Origin: Desulfofundulus luciae | GTDB taxonomy: Bacteria; Bacillota; Desulfotomaculia; Desulfotomaculales; Desulfovirgulaceae | DNA: 64,000 bases | Assembly (NCBI RefSeq): GCF_030813795.1 | Contig: NZ_JAUSUX010000011.1 | Location: 1-64,000, forward strand | Reading direction: 5' to 3' | In this document: piece after piece, positions 8,531 through 16,917 of the stretch | Numbering within the stretch: the stretch's first letter is position 1 | How the letters are laid out: every line of letters starts with the position of its first letter | Notes under the pieces: model-generated | Database searches by the model: none | Told to the model about the DNA's origin: nothing | Seen by the model: the letters and a program-made list of their open reading frames with translations, nothing else | Translations under genes and position numbers: made by a program

Positions 8531-9049
8531 ATGAGAAATATTGTCCTGATCGGTTTTATGGGTACGGGGAAAAGTGCCGTCGGCCGGCGCCTGGCCGCCC
8601 GCCTGGGGCGGGAATTTGTGGATACCGACGAGGAGATAGAGCGGATTACCGGCAAAACCATTCCCCAGATTTTTGCCCGGGACGGGGAGATCCGCTTCCG
8701 TTCAGAGGAGGCCCTGGTGGTGAAGAAGGTAGCCGCCAGGGAAAACCTGGTGGTAGCCACCGGGGGCGGGGTGGTGCTGAACCCCGAAAATGTGCGGGCA
8801 CTGCAGCAAAATGGCGTGCTCATCGGGCTGGTGGCCGACCCCGGGGTAATTTACCGGCGGGTGAAGCGCAAGCGTAACCGGCCCCTGTTAAACGGCCCGG
8901 GAGACATCCTGGCCCGGATCAAAGAACTGCTGGCCGCCCGGGCAGGCGCCTACGCGGTGGCGGAATTCACCGTGGATACCGGCCGGCACACCATCGACGA
9001 GGTGGTGGAGATGATTGTTGCTTATCTGAAGGAACGCGGAATTATTTGA
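8531..9049 (+). CDS. aroK: Shikimate kinase
   Basis: Phosphorylates shikimate at the 3-hydroxyl with ATP. It carries the P-loop GFMGTGKSAVG at about residues 7-17, DTDEEIE, the FRSEE substrate-binding stretch and VATGGGVV. Length of 172 residues is normal. ATG 8531 is chosen because GGAGGAGAGG lies just upstream; earlier in-frame codons would add an unrelated leader overlapping aroC. Confidence 0.95.
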   Translation: MRNIVLIGFMGTGKSAVGRRLAARLGREFVDTDEEIERITGKTIPQIFARDGEIRFRSEEALVVKKVAARENLVVATGGGVVLNPENVRALQQNGVLIGLVADPGVIYRRVKRKRNRPLLNGPGDILARIKELLAARAGAYAVAEFTVDTGRHTIDEVVEMIVAYLKERGII

Positions 9050-9098
9050 AACCGGGTAAAACCCCGAAGAACATAGATAAAAAGAAAGGACATCATCA

Positions 9099-10187
9099 AT
9101 GCAGGAAGTGTACATAGATCTTGGCGCCCGCAGTTACTCCATTTATATTGGCACCGGCCTGCTGCCCCGGCTGGGGGAGTACCTGAAAGTTCTCAAATTA
9201 ACTCCCCGGGTGCTCCTCGTTACCAACCCCGTGGTGGGCTCCCTTTACGGCGCGGCGGCCGAAACCGCCCTCGGGGATGCCGGTTTTGAAGTGATCCGGG
9301 CGGAGATACCCGACGGGGAGGAATACAAGAGCCTGGCCACGGCCGAAAAGCTCTACGACCTGGCCTACACCCGCGAACTGGATCGGCGGAGCCCCGTGGT
9401 GGCCCTGGGGGGCGGGGTGGTGGGGGACCTGGCCGGTTTTGTGGCCGCAACCTACCTAAGAGGCGTGCCCTTCATTCAGGTGCCCACCACGCTGCTTGCC
9501 CAGGTGGACTCCAGCGTGGGGGGCAAGGTGGCCGTCAACCACCCCCGGGGCAAGAACATCATCGGCGCCTTCTACCAGCCCCGGCTGGTCCTGGCCGACC
9601 TGGATGTGCTGAAAACCCTGGACCCGCGGGAGGTACGGGCCGGCCTGGCCGAGGTGATCAAGTACGGCGTCATAGCCGATCAGGCCTTCTTTACCTGGCT
9701 GGAGGAGAACCTGGAGCGCCTGCTGGCTCTGGAAGCCCGGGCCCTGGCCCATGCCGTGGCTGCCTCCTGCCGCATTAAAGCGCGGGTGGTGCAGGAGGAC
9801 GAAACCGAACAGGGTCGCCGGGCCATCCTCAACTTCGGCCACACCCTGGGCCACGCCCTGGAGGCCCTCACCGGCTACACCGCATACCGCCACGGGGAGG
9901 CGGTGGCTACCGGGATGGCGGCGGCGGCCCGGCTGGCGGTGGCCCTGGGGATGTTTCCGGAAGGAGACGCCGCGCGGGTAATCAACCTTATCCGCCGGGC
10001 CGGGCTGCCGGTAGAAATAACGCCGGAACTATCTACCGGCGACCTGCTGGCCTCCATGCGCCGGGACAAGAAAGTGCTGGCCGGGCGGCTTACCTTCGTC
10101 CTGCCGGTGGAAATAGGCCGGGTGGAGATCGTTCGGGACGTGCCGGAAGAAACGGTGGGGCGGGTTTTACATTTATGCTATAATTAA
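9099..10187 (+). CDS. aroB: 3-Dehydroquinate synthase
   Basis: Converts DAHP to 3-dehydroquinate, the first carbocyclic step of the shikimate pathway, using NAD+ and a divalent metal. PDGEEYKS, ALGGGVVGDLAGFVAATYLRG, VDSSVGGKVAVNH and the metal-binding NFGHTLGHALE are present. Length of 362 residues is normal. AAAGAAAGGA precedes the ATG. It ends the first aro group; aroQ lies 17 kb further on, and no aroA or DAHP synthase gene is in the window. Confidence 0.95.
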   Translation: MQEVYIDLGARSYSIYIGTGLLPRLGEYLKVLKLTPRVLLVTNPVVGSLYGAAAETALGDAGFEVIRAEIPDGEEYKSLATAEKLYDLAYTRELDRRSPVVALGGGVVGDLAGFVAATYLRGVPFIQVPTTLLAQVDSSVGGKVAVNHPRGKNIIGAFYQPRLVLADLDVLKTLDPREVRAGLAEVIKYGVIADQAFFTWLEENLERLLALEARALAHAVAASCRIKARVVQEDETEQGRRAILNFGHTLGHALEALTGYTAYRHGEAVATGMAAAARLAVALGMFPEGDAARVINLIRRAGLPVEITPELSTGDLLASMRRDKKVLAGRLTFVLPVEIGRVEIVRDVPEETVGRVLHLCYN

Positions 10188-10219
10188 CCAGAGCAGGGTT
10201 ATAAGAGAGGTGCTGGTGA

Positions 10220-10798
10220 ATGAGCGCGGCCTTTTCCCGGGTTCAAATTCCTCCCAAAGAAGTCTACACCTGTGCCGACTATGCTGCTCTCCCCGAGGGA
10301 GCTCCTTATCAGCTCATTGGAGGGAAGCTGGTAATGACCCCTTCGCCATCCACCCGTCACCAGGCCGTTTTGCGGCGCCTGGGTGTAAAAATGGCTAATT
10401 TTGTTGATGAAAAAGGAGTGGGGGCGGTTTACTTTGCCCCCGTGGACGTTTACCTGCAGGAAACGGCAGTATATCAACCAGATATTGCTTTTGTTTTCAG
10501 AGATAGGTTTGCTATCATTGAAGCAGAAAAGATTAATGGTGCGCCTGATCTCGTGGTGGAGATTTTGTCTCCCTCCACAGCTTACTACGATCTGCGGGAA
10601 AAGTTTAAGATTTATGCTCGCTGTGGCGTGAAAGAGTACTGGATAGTAGATCCCATAGAGAAAAGCATTGAGCTTTACGCCGGAAAGGAAGGTAAGTTCA
10701 TTCAAGTTGCCAGGGCTGAGGAAACGGGAAGGGTTGTATCTGGTGTTTTAGAGGGCTTTTCCGTAGAATTGGAAGAAATTTTTGTGGACGCCCCTTAA
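10220..10798 (+). CDS. Uma2 family putative endonuclease (DUF820), copy 1
   Basis: A PD-(D/E)XK-fold protein of the Uma2 family, whose function is unproven. The family core is present: YQLIGGKLVMTPSPS near the start, QPDIAFVF, DLVVEILSPST with the probable catalytic acid, and GVKEYWIVDP. The length of 192 residues is normal. A second, divergent copy lies at 24.3 kb. Such genes often occur singly as accessory genes. AGAGGTGCTGGTGA precedes the ATG. Confidence 0.82.
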   Translation: MSAAFSRVQIPPKEVYTCADYAALPEGAPYQLIGGKLVMTPSPSTRHQAVLRRLGVKMANFVDEKGVGAVYFAPVDVYLQETAVYQPDIAFVFRDRFAIIEAEKINGAPDLVVEILSPSTAYYDLREKFKIYARCGVKEYWIVDPIEKSIELYAGKEGKFIQVARAEETGRVVSGVLEGFSVELEEIFVDAP

Positions 10799-10818
10799 AT
10801 TTTAAGGAGTTCCCTATG

Positions 10819-10936
10819 GGAACGTTCGTTCTCTCTGTTAATCATGAAAATCGATCAAGCAAGTTCAATCTGGAATTCGCCTAAAGCGGATTCCGACTAT
10901 CCCGACGACTGACGACCGACGACTATTTTTGAGGGA
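10819..10936 (+). repeat. Family B element upstream of pilD
   Basis: About 115 bases closely matching 36381-36503. It starts GAACGTTCGTTCTCT, has a central hairpin (GGAATTCGC/GCGGATTCC), then short GACTGACGAC-type direct repeats and CTATTTTTGAGG, which runs into the ribosome binding site of pilD. Both copies have the same orientation relative to the next gene. Confidence 0.85.
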
Positions 10937-10947
10937 GAGATTGTCAC

Positions 10948-11709
10948 TTGCCGCTGACCTGGTTCTGGTTCTTTTCTTTCCTGCTCGGCCTTTGTATCGG
11001 CAGCTTCTTAAACGTATGCATTTACCGTCTGCCCCGGGGGATGTCCCTGCTGGCGCCCCCCTCCCACTGCCCGGCCTGCGGCGCACGCCTGGGACCTCTG
11101 GATTTAATCCCCGTGCTGAGCTATCTTTTCCTGCGGGGCCGGTGCCGTCACTGCAGCGGGGCGATCTCCCCCCGCTACCCCCTGGTGGAGCTTTTGACCG
11201 GGGCCGGTTTCCTGCTGATTTCCCGGGAACACGGCCCGCACGTTCATACTGCCGGCCTGCTGGTCCTGTTTTCCGTCCTCGTGGCGGCCAGCTTCATTGA
11301 CCTCGACCACCGGATCATCCCCGACCGGCTCACCCTGTTTGCCCTGGCCGCCGGCATACCTCTGGCCGCCCTCCAGGGTGCGGAGGTTCTCAAAGACGGC
11401 TTCTGGGGCTCTGTGCTGGGGGGCGGGGCATTGTTGATGGTGGCCCTTTTTTCGCGGGGCGGCATGGGCGGTGGGGACGTGAAGCTGGCCTTTGCCATCG
11501 GATGGTACCTGGGCTGGCAGGAGACCCTGGTGGCCCTGTTCCTGGCCTTTGTGCTGGGTGCGGTTGTGGGGGTTTTATGGGCGCTCAGGACGGGGAGAAC
11601 CCTTAAAACGGCCATCCCCTTCGGCCCGTTTCTTTCATCGGGGGCCATGCTGGCCGCGTTGACAGGGGATAAGCTTATTTCCTGGTATCTGAACCTGTGG
11701 GGTGGTTGA
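10948..11709 (+). CDS. pilD: Type IV prepilin peptidase / N-methyltransferase
   Basis: An inner-membrane aspartic protease that cleaves the leader of prepilins and methylates the new N-terminus. The zinc-binding four-Cys motif (CPACGARL and CRHCSG) is near residues 35-70. The catalytic Asp motifs appear as FIDLDHRIIPD near residue 112 and GGGDVKLAFAIG near 172. There are about seven membrane segments over 253 residues. The TTG start follows GAGGGAGAG supplied by the family B repeat. It heads the pilus locus and overlaps no gene; pilB starts 2 bases after it. Confidence 0.93.
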   Translation: MPLTWFWFFSFLLGLCIGSFLNVCIYRLPRGMSLLAPPSHCPACGARLGPLDLIPVLSYLFLRGRCRHCSGAISPRYPLVELLTGAGFLLISREHGPHVHTAGLLVLFSVLVAASFIDLDHRIIPDRLTLFALAAGIPLAALQGAEVLKDGFWGSVLGGGALLMVALFSRGGMGGGDVKLAFAIGWYLGWQETLVALFLAFVLGAVVGVLWALRTGRTLKTAIPFGPFLSSGAMLAALTGDKLISWYLNLWGG

Positions 11710-11711
11710 AA

Positions 11712-13409
11712 ATGGCCGCCGTTTACACCAAAAAGCGCCTGGGGGACCTCCTTCTGCAAACCGGGTTGATTACCCGGGAGCAGTTGAACCAGGCGCTTGA
11801 GGTGCAAAAGCAGACCGGGGAGCGCCTGGGCCGGGTTCTCATCAACCTGGGCCTGGTCACGGAGCAGGACATCCTGAACACCCTGGAAATGCAGCTGGGC
11901 ATTCCCCAGATTACCCTGATGGACAAAGTAGACCCAGTGCTGATCAAATCTCTCCCCGAGGCTGTCCTGCGCCGGCATAAGGTGGTGCCCGTGAAAAAAG
12001 AGGGACGGCGGCTGATCGTGGCCATGTCCGACCCTCTGAACCTGGTTGCCCTGGACGACATCCGCCTGGCCAGCGGGCTGGAAGTGGAACCGGTGCTGGC
12101 CCGGGAAGAGGAAATCGACGCCGTTCTCCAAAAGGTATTCGGCCTTACCTTTGTGGAGCAGGCCTTCGGCCAGCCGGCCGCCCCGGAGGAGCGGGAAATC
12201 CAGACCCTCACCCTGGCGGCGGGGGATGAGGTGCCCCCGGAGGAAGCACCGGTGGTGCGCCTGGTCAACACCATCATTGCCCAGGCGGTGGCGGAAAAGG
12301 CCAGCGACATTCATATTGAACCACAGGAGGACCGGGTGCTGGTGCGTTACCGGGTGGATGGGTTGTTGAGGGAAGCCCTTACTCTGCCCCGGCATATCCG
12401 CTTCAACCTTACTACCAGGATCAAAATCCTGGCCGGCCTGGACATTGCCGAAAAGCGCCTCCCCCAGGACGGCCGGTTTCAGGTTAAGTACGGAGAACAG
12501 GAAATAGATGTGAGGGTATCCACCCTGCCTACGGTCCACGGGGAAAAGGTGGTCCTGCGTTTGCTGCTTAAAAGCGGGCGAATCCTGCCCATTGACCGGC
12601 TGGGATTCCACCGCTACAACCTGGAGCGTTTTGCAGAGGTAATCCATCGCACATCCGGCATGATCCTGGTCACCGGGCCCACCGGCAGCGGCAAGACCAC
12701 CACCCTGTACGCGGTACTGGCCCAGTTGAATTCCCCGGAGCGCAATATTGTGACCATAGGGGACCCGGTGGAGTACCTTCTGCGGGGGATCAACCAGACC
12801 CAGATCAACGTGAAAGCCGGGCTTACCTTTGCCGCCGGCCTGCGCTCCATCCTCCGCCAGGACCCGGACATCATCATGGTGGGCGAAATAAGGGACGGGG
12901 AGACGGCCCAGATCGCGGTGAGGGCGGCCACCACCGGCCACCTGGTGCTCAGCAGCCTGCACACCAACGACGCCGCGGGTGCCCTGACCCGCCTTATCGA
13001 TATGGGGGTGGAGCCCTTCCTGGTGGCCTCCTCGGTGGTGGGCGTGGTTTCCCAGCGGCTGGTGCGCCTGCTCTGTCCCCGCTGCAGGGAGCCCTACCAG
13101 CTCCCGGAAGACGCGCCGGAGAGGATTTTTATGGGCCTGCCGCCCGATGATCCGGTGACCCTTTACCGGGCCGCCGGCTGCCACCACTGCAACCACACCG
13201 GTTACCGGGGGCGGACGAGCATCCAGGAGGTGCTGCCCGTGACCCGGGCCATCAGGGAGCTGGTAAATAAAAAAGCTTCTGCCGATGTGATCAAAGAAAA
13301 GGCGGTGGCCGAGGGAATGGTTACCCTGAAAGAAGATGGAATAGACAAGGCCCGGCAGGGGATCACCTCCATAGCGGAAGTGATGCGCGTGGCCTATAAC
13401 GAGTGGTGA
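11712..13409 (+). CDS. pilB: Type IV pilus assembly ATPase
   Basis: A hexameric cytoplasmic ATPase that powers pilus extension. It has an N-terminal MshEN/GspE_N domain (about 1-150), which in related ATPases can bind c-di-GMP. The secretion ATPase domain follows, with Walker A GPTGSGKTT near residue 322, the Asp box, Walker B DIIMVGEIRD and the His box. A tetra-Cys zinc site (CPRCREPY, CHHCNHTGYRG) lies near 456-495. ATG 11712 with GGGGTGG upstream fits better than GTG 11697. Next comes pilT, 25 bases downstream. Confidence 0.94.
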   Translation: MAAVYTKKRLGDLLLQTGLITREQLNQALEVQKQTGERLGRVLINLGLVTEQDILNTLEMQLGIPQITLMDKVDPVLIKSLPEAVLRRHKVVPVKKEGRRLIVAMSDPLNLVALDDIRLASGLEVEPVLAREEEIDAVLQKVFGLTFVEQAFGQPAAPEEREIQTLTLAAGDEVPPEEAPVVRLVNTIIAQAVAEKASDIHIEPQEDRVLVRYRVDGLLREALTLPRHIRFNLTTRIKILAGLDIAEKRLPQDGRFQVKYGEQEIDVRVSTLPTVHGEKVVLRLLLKSGRILPIDRLGFHRYNLERFAEVIHRTSGMILVTGPTGSGKTTTLYAVLAQLNSPERNIVTIGDPVEYLLRGINQTQINVKAGLTFAAGLRSILRQDPDIIMVGEIRDGETAQIAVRAATTGHLVLSSLHTNDAAGALTRLIDMGVEPFLVASSVVGVVSQRLVRLLCPRCREPYQLPEDAPERIFMGLPPDDPVTLYRAAGCHHCNHTGYRGRTSIQEVLPVTRAIRELVNKKASADVIKEKAVAEGMVTLKEDGIDKARQGITSIAEVMRVAYNEW

Positions 13410-13434
13410 CGGAAAAGGAAGGTGTTGCGGCGGA

Positions 13435-14520
13435 ATGCATGCCGATGAACTTTTAAAGCTAGCCTTCGAGCTGAAAGCTTCCGATGTCCACCTTACTGTG
13501 GGCCGCCCGCCCGTCTTTCGGGTTCACGGGAAGCTTTTTGCCGCCGACGAGCTGGACGCCCGGGCCGTGCCGTGGGTGGAGGATCTGCCCGTCCTCACCG
13601 CCGGGGATACCGAGGCCCTGGCCCGCCAGCTGATCCCCGGGGACCGGTTCCAGCAGTTCATGCAGGTGGGCGAAAGCGACCTGTCTTACGCCATCCCGGG
13701 AGTGGGCCGCTTCCGCGTGAACGCCTTCAAGCAGCGCGGCACGGTGGCCCTGGCCATCCGCCTCATCCCGGAGCGCATCCCCACCTTCGATGAACTGGGC
13801 CTGCCCGAGGTGGTGGCCCACCTGGCCAGGCGGCCCCGGGGCCTGGTGCTGGTTACCGGGCCCACGGGCAGCGGCAAGTCCACCACCCTGGCGGCCATGA
13901 TCGACCTCATCAACAGCGAAAGCCGCCTGCACATCATCACCCTGGAAGACCCCATCGAGTACGTCCACCGGCACAAGAAGAGCCTGGTCAACCAGCGGGA
14001 AATCGGCCGGGACTCCCTTTCTTTTGCTGCCGCCCTGCGCGCGGCCCTGCGGGAAGACCCCGACGTCATCCTGGTGGGGGAGATGCGGGACCTGGAAACC
14101 ATTGCCACGGCCATCACCGCCGCCGAAACCGGTCACCTGGTGCTGGCCACCCTGCACACCACCAGCGCGGCCCAGACCATCGACCGCATCATCGACGTTT
14201 TCCCGCCCCACCAGCAGCAACAGGTCCGGCTGCAGCTGGCCAACGCCCTGGAAGGAGTGATTGCCCAGCAGTTGCTGCCCCGCAGGGACCGCCCCGGCCG
14301 GGTGGCGGCACTGGAAATCCTGGTGGCCACGCCGGCCATCCGCAACCTCATCAGGGAGGGGAAGACCCACCAGATTATCTCCCACCTGCAGACCGGGGCC
14401 AGGTACGGCATGCAGACCCTGGATATGGCTTTAAGAAACCTCGTCCGTACAGGGGTGATCGGCAGGGAAGAGGCCCTGGCCCGGGCGGCCGATGCCGAAA
14501 ATTTGTTAAAAATGATTTAA
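13435..14520 (+). CDS. pilT: Type IV pilus retraction ATPase
   Basis: A hexameric ATPase that depolymerises pili and drives twitching. It has the ASDVHLTVGRPP N-terminal block, Walker A GPTGSGKST near residue 142, the Asp box ITLEDPIEYVH, Walker B DVILVGEMRDLET and the His box HLVLATLHTTSA. The C-terminal AIRNLIREGKTHQI motif, needed for retraction in PilT, is present and distinguishes it from PilB. Length is 361 residues. A promoter and riboswitch follow it, so pilD-pilB-pilT may be expressed apart from the pilC group. Confidence 0.94.
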   Translation: MHADELLKLAFELKASDVHLTVGRPPVFRVHGKLFAADELDARAVPWVEDLPVLTAGDTEALARQLIPGDRFQQFMQVGESDLSYAIPGVGRFRVNAFKQRGTVALAIRLIPERIPTFDELGLPEVVAHLARRPRGLVLVTGPTGSGKSTTLAAMIDLINSESRLHIITLEDPIEYVHRHKKSLVNQREIGRDSLSFAAALRAALREDPDVILVGEMRDLETIATAITAAETGHLVLATLHTTSAAQTIDRIIDVFPPHQQQQVRLQLANALEGVIAQQLLPRRDRPGRVAALEILVATPAIRNLIREGKTHQIISHLQTGARYGMQTLDMALRNLVRTGVIGREEALARAADAENLLKMI

Positions 14521-14536
14521 AACAACAAGCTGGTTA

Positions 14537-14565
14537 TTGACTGGCAGAGCGGCTCCCGCTAAGAT
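14537..14565 (+). promoter_or_regulatory. Sigma-A type promoter before the c-di-GMP riboswitch
   Basis: TTGACT (14537-14542), a 17-base spacer and TAAGAT (14560-14565). Transcription would begin near 14572, just upstream of the aptamer. Confidence 0.7.
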
Positions 14566-14587
14566 AAGTTTTAGGAAGAGTGCGGCA

Positions 14588-14678
14588 AAGCGAAAAGAGG
14601 CAAACCTGCCGAAAGGCAGGGGCGCAAAGCCGCGGGCCTAAAGCGGTGCGAGCCGCCAGGGCAGCCGGGCTGCCGAAC
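14588..14678 (+). ncRNA. Cyclic di-GMP-I (GEMM-I) riboswitch
   Basis: The aptamer core is easy to recognise: GGCAAACC, a GAAA-capped hairpin (CCTGCC/GGCAGG), GGCGCAAAGC, GGGCCTAAAGCGGTGC, GAGCCGCCAGGGCAGC and closing GGGCTGCCG. These are in the order and spacing of GEMM-I RNAs, including the tetraloop and its receptor. It lies between a strong promoter and a terminator, directly before pilC, so c-di-GMP binding probably decides readthrough into the pilC-pilin-pilMNO group. The direction of control (ON or OFF) cannot be told without folding the alternative structures. Confidence 0.93.
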
Positions 14679-14694
14679 TTTCCGGCACGTACTT

Positions 14695-14720
14695 CCAGGC
14701 GCGTCGCCTGGATTTTTATT
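14695..14720 (+). terminator. Riboswitch expression-platform terminator
   Basis: CCAGGCG/CGCCTGG with a 3-base loop (14695-14711) followed by ATTTTTATTT. It ends 20 bases after the aptamer and just before the pilC ribosome binding site, the usual layout of a transcription-controlling riboswitch. Confidence 0.85.
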
Positions 14721-14743
14721 TCCGGGAGGTGGTGAGGGGAGCT

Positions 14744-15964
14744 TTGCCCGTCTATGCCTATCGGGCCCGGGATTTAACCGGCAGGGTGGTTTCCGGCCGG
14801 CTGGAAGCTGGCGGTCCGAGGGAGGCGGCCAGGATACTGCAGGGCCAGCAGCTCATCCCCGTGCAGATCCGGGCCGTGCGGGGGGGCGTCAGCCTGACTT
14901 TGCGGCTGCCTTCATTCCGGCGTGGGGTCAGGCTGAGGGAGCTGGCCCTCTTCTGCCGCGAGCTCTCCACCCTGGTCAGCGCCGGCGTGCCCCTGGTGGG
15001 TGCCATGCGCATCCTGGAGCTGCAGGTGGAGGGCCGGGTGCTCAAAGAGGTGGTGCGCGGGGTGACCGGCCGCCTGGAGCAGGGACACTCTCTAGCCGAA
15101 TCCTTCGGCGCCTACCCGTTGGTCTTCCCCGAGATCTTCATCAGCATGGTGGAGGCCGGGGAAGTGGGTGGTGTGCTAGACGAGGTGCTGGAGAGCCTGG
15201 CCGGCCATTTTGAAAGGGAACACGAGGTGAGGGAAAAGGTGAAGTCGGCCCTCACCTACCCCACCATGGTACTGGGCTTTGCCGTGGTCATCCTCACCTT
15301 CGTGCTCACTTTCGTACTGCCCCCCATCATCAACACCATCCAGAACCTGGGTGTGCCCCTGCCCCTGCCCACCCGGGTGGTGATGGGAGCCAGCCGCCTG
15401 GTGGGGCGCTACTGGTACCTTCTCCCGCTGTTTCCGCTGGCGGCGGCTTTCGGCTTTCAGCGCCTGCGGGCCTCGCCCCGGGGCCGGGAGATCTGGGACC
15501 GCCTGGTCCTGAAAATGCCCGTATTCGGGCCGGTGCTGAAAAAAATAATCATTGCCCGCTTCGCCCGTACCCTGGCCGCCATGCTCAAAGGCGGGGTGCC
15601 CATCATCCAGGCCCTGGAAGTGGTAAAGAAAACCGCCGGCAACCAGGTGGTGGCGGGCGGCGTGGCCAGGGCGCAGGAGAGCGTGCGGGAGGGGCAGGGC
15701 CTGGCCGGTCCCCTGGAAGAGAGCGGCATCTTCCCCCCGCTGGTCATCCGCATGATTGCCGTGGGGGAAGAAACCGGCAGCCTGGACGCGCTGCTGGTCC
15801 GCATCGGCGCCTTTTACGACCAGGAAGTGAACATCACCGTGGGCCGCCTCTCCAGCGTGCTGGAGCCGGTGCTGATTGTCTTCCTGGGCGGCATAGTGGG
15901 GTTCATCGTCCTTTCGGTGCTCCTGCCCATGTTTACCAGCATGATGCAGGGGCTGGGGAAGTAG
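14744..15964 (+). CDS. pilC: Type IV pilus inner-membrane platform protein
   Basis: An inner-membrane protein that couples the PilB/PilT motors to pilin assembly. It has two T2SSF domains (about 65-190 and 265-390), with LALFCRELSTLVSAGVPL and IARFARTLAAMLKGGVPI marking each start, and three hydrophobic segments. The start is uncertain: TTG 14744 gives the typical PVYAYRARD beginning and has GGGAGGTGGTGAGG upstream; GTG 14729 and 14732 are alternatives close to the same ribosome binding site. It is the first gene after the c-di-GMP riboswitch and is probably controlled by it. Confidence 0.92.
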   Translation: MPVYAYRARDLTGRVVSGRLEAGGPREAARILQGQQLIPVQIRAVRGGVSLTLRLPSFRRGVRLRELALFCRELSTLVSAGVPLVGAMRILELQVEGRVLKEVVRGVTGRLEQGHSLAESFGAYPLVFPEIFISMVEAGEVGGVLDEVLESLAGHFEREHEVREKVKSALTYPTMVLGFAVVILTFVLTFVLPPIINTIQNLGVPLPLPTRVVMGASRLVGRYWYLLPLFPLAAAFGFQRLRASPRGREIWDRLVLKMPVFGPVLKKIIIARFARTLAAMLKGGVPIIQALEVVKKTAGNQVVAGGVARAQESVREGQGLAGPLEESGIFPPLVIRMIAVGEETGSLDALLVRIGAFYDQEVNITVGRLSSVLEPVLIVFLGGIVGFIVLSVLLPMFTSMMQGLGK

Positions 15965-16097
15965 GGCGGTGGTTTCAAAGGTGTTCTTACATACATACTC
16001 TAACCGGCCGTTTAGGCACCGTTTCCAGGTCAATTATTTAATTAACAACCCTTGTTTCTTGTTTTATTAAGACACTGCTTTTAGGGAGGGAAAAACT

Positions 16098-16628
16098 ATG
16101 CGCAAAAAACTTAAGGACAACCGCGGCTTCACCCTGGTGGAGCTTCTGGTGGTCATCGCCATCATCGGCATTTTAGCCGCCATCATCGCTCCCAACGCCT
16201 TCAAGGCCATTGAAAAGGGCAAGGTAGCGGCAGCCGAGGCGGATTATAAGGCAATTAAAGCGGCGGCATTGAATTACTATACCGACACCGGCGAGTGGCC
16301 AAATGACGGAGCAGATAACACAGGGTTTGTGCAATCCGATGGCAAAACTGGCTGGAATGGTCCCTACCTGGAGCGCTGGCCGAGCAAGAACCCGTGGGGT
16401 CAAACGTATGTGTACAATAAAGATAACGGTGTAGACTTTGACGGCAATACAAGTACAACTGAGCGATATCTGACAATCAGTAGTGTTCCTTTAAGCGCAG
16501 CAAAGCGGATCGATGCTGACTTAGATGGAACGGAAAATGGGTCACAAGGAATTGTTAGATATAATTTTGGTTCTACTACAACAGGCGATGTAAATATTTT
16601 GATTTCAGCTGATGGGCAAGTGCAGTAA
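16098..16628 (+). CDS. Major pilin / GspG-type pseudopilin
   Basis: A class III-signal protein cut by PilD after Gly in RGFTLVELLVVIAIIGIL. The mature N-terminus is the hydrophobic polymerisation helix with Glu5. The body (KAALNYYTDTGEWPNDG, GWNGPYLERWPSKNPWG) matches the GspG-type pilins that serve as the main subunit in many Gram-positive type IV pili. Its length of 176 residues and strong RBS (AGGGAGGG) fit a highly expressed gene. The second half has lower GC and many Thr/Ser/Asn residues, consistent with a variable surface-exposed region. Confidence 0.85.
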   Translation: MRKKLKDNRGFTLVELLVVIAIIGILAAIIAPNAFKAIEKGKVAAAEADYKAIKAAALNYYTDTGEWPNDGADNTGFVQSDGKTGWNGPYLERWPSKNPWGQTYVYNKDNGVDFDGNTSTTERYLTISSVPLSAAKRIDADLDGTENGSQGIVRYNFGSTTTGDVNILISADGQVQ

Positions 16629-16663
16629 CTTTACAAGTTTAATGCTTTAATGCCCCTATGATC

Positions 16664-16689
16664 CTGCCGGCGCCCCCCAGCGCCGGCAG
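16664..16689 (+). terminator. Strong hairpin after the pilin gene
   Basis: A perfect 10-bp stem CTGCCGGCGC/GCGCCGGCAG with a 6-base loop, but no T-run. It could stabilise the pilin mRNA 3' end or reduce readthrough rather than terminate fully. Confidence 0.45.
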
Positions 16690-16773
16690 GGCCGGAACCC
16701 GTGTGCCCTGTTCAGGCGGGGATGAGGTAGTGAACCGGATCCTCTTTTTCCCGGGAGAGGATGTGAGCCATTA

Positions 16774-16917
16774 ATGTTCGGTTTGCCGGACCTGCGCCGC
16801 AACAATCGCGGCTTCACCCTGGTGGAGCTTCTGGTGGTCATCGAACCTTTAAGTCCGCTGCAATGCTTCATGCAGACGAGGAATGGTTATGATTATGCGT
16901 CCGTTTTCCAGACATGA
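16774..16917 (+). pseudogene. Truncated second prepilin (47 aa remnant)
   Basis: An ATG start gives a short leader and RGFTLVELLVVI, then unrelated residues to a stop inside the next gene. The stretch encoding GFTLVELLVVI is nucleotide-identical over about 36 bases to the start of the pilin gene at 16098. It is therefore a duplicated pilin whose body has been deleted, or a donor cassette for recombination. It overlaps the start of the next pseudopilin gene. The ATG is not preceded by a good ribosome binding site. Confidence 0.7.

Noticed and set aside
11244-13196. A 650-codon open frame on the minus strand
   Set aside because: It is antisense to pilD/pilB, which have intact motifs. Strong GC bias at third positions opens long antisense frames here. 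The translated product is Gly/His/Gln-rich with no family signal.
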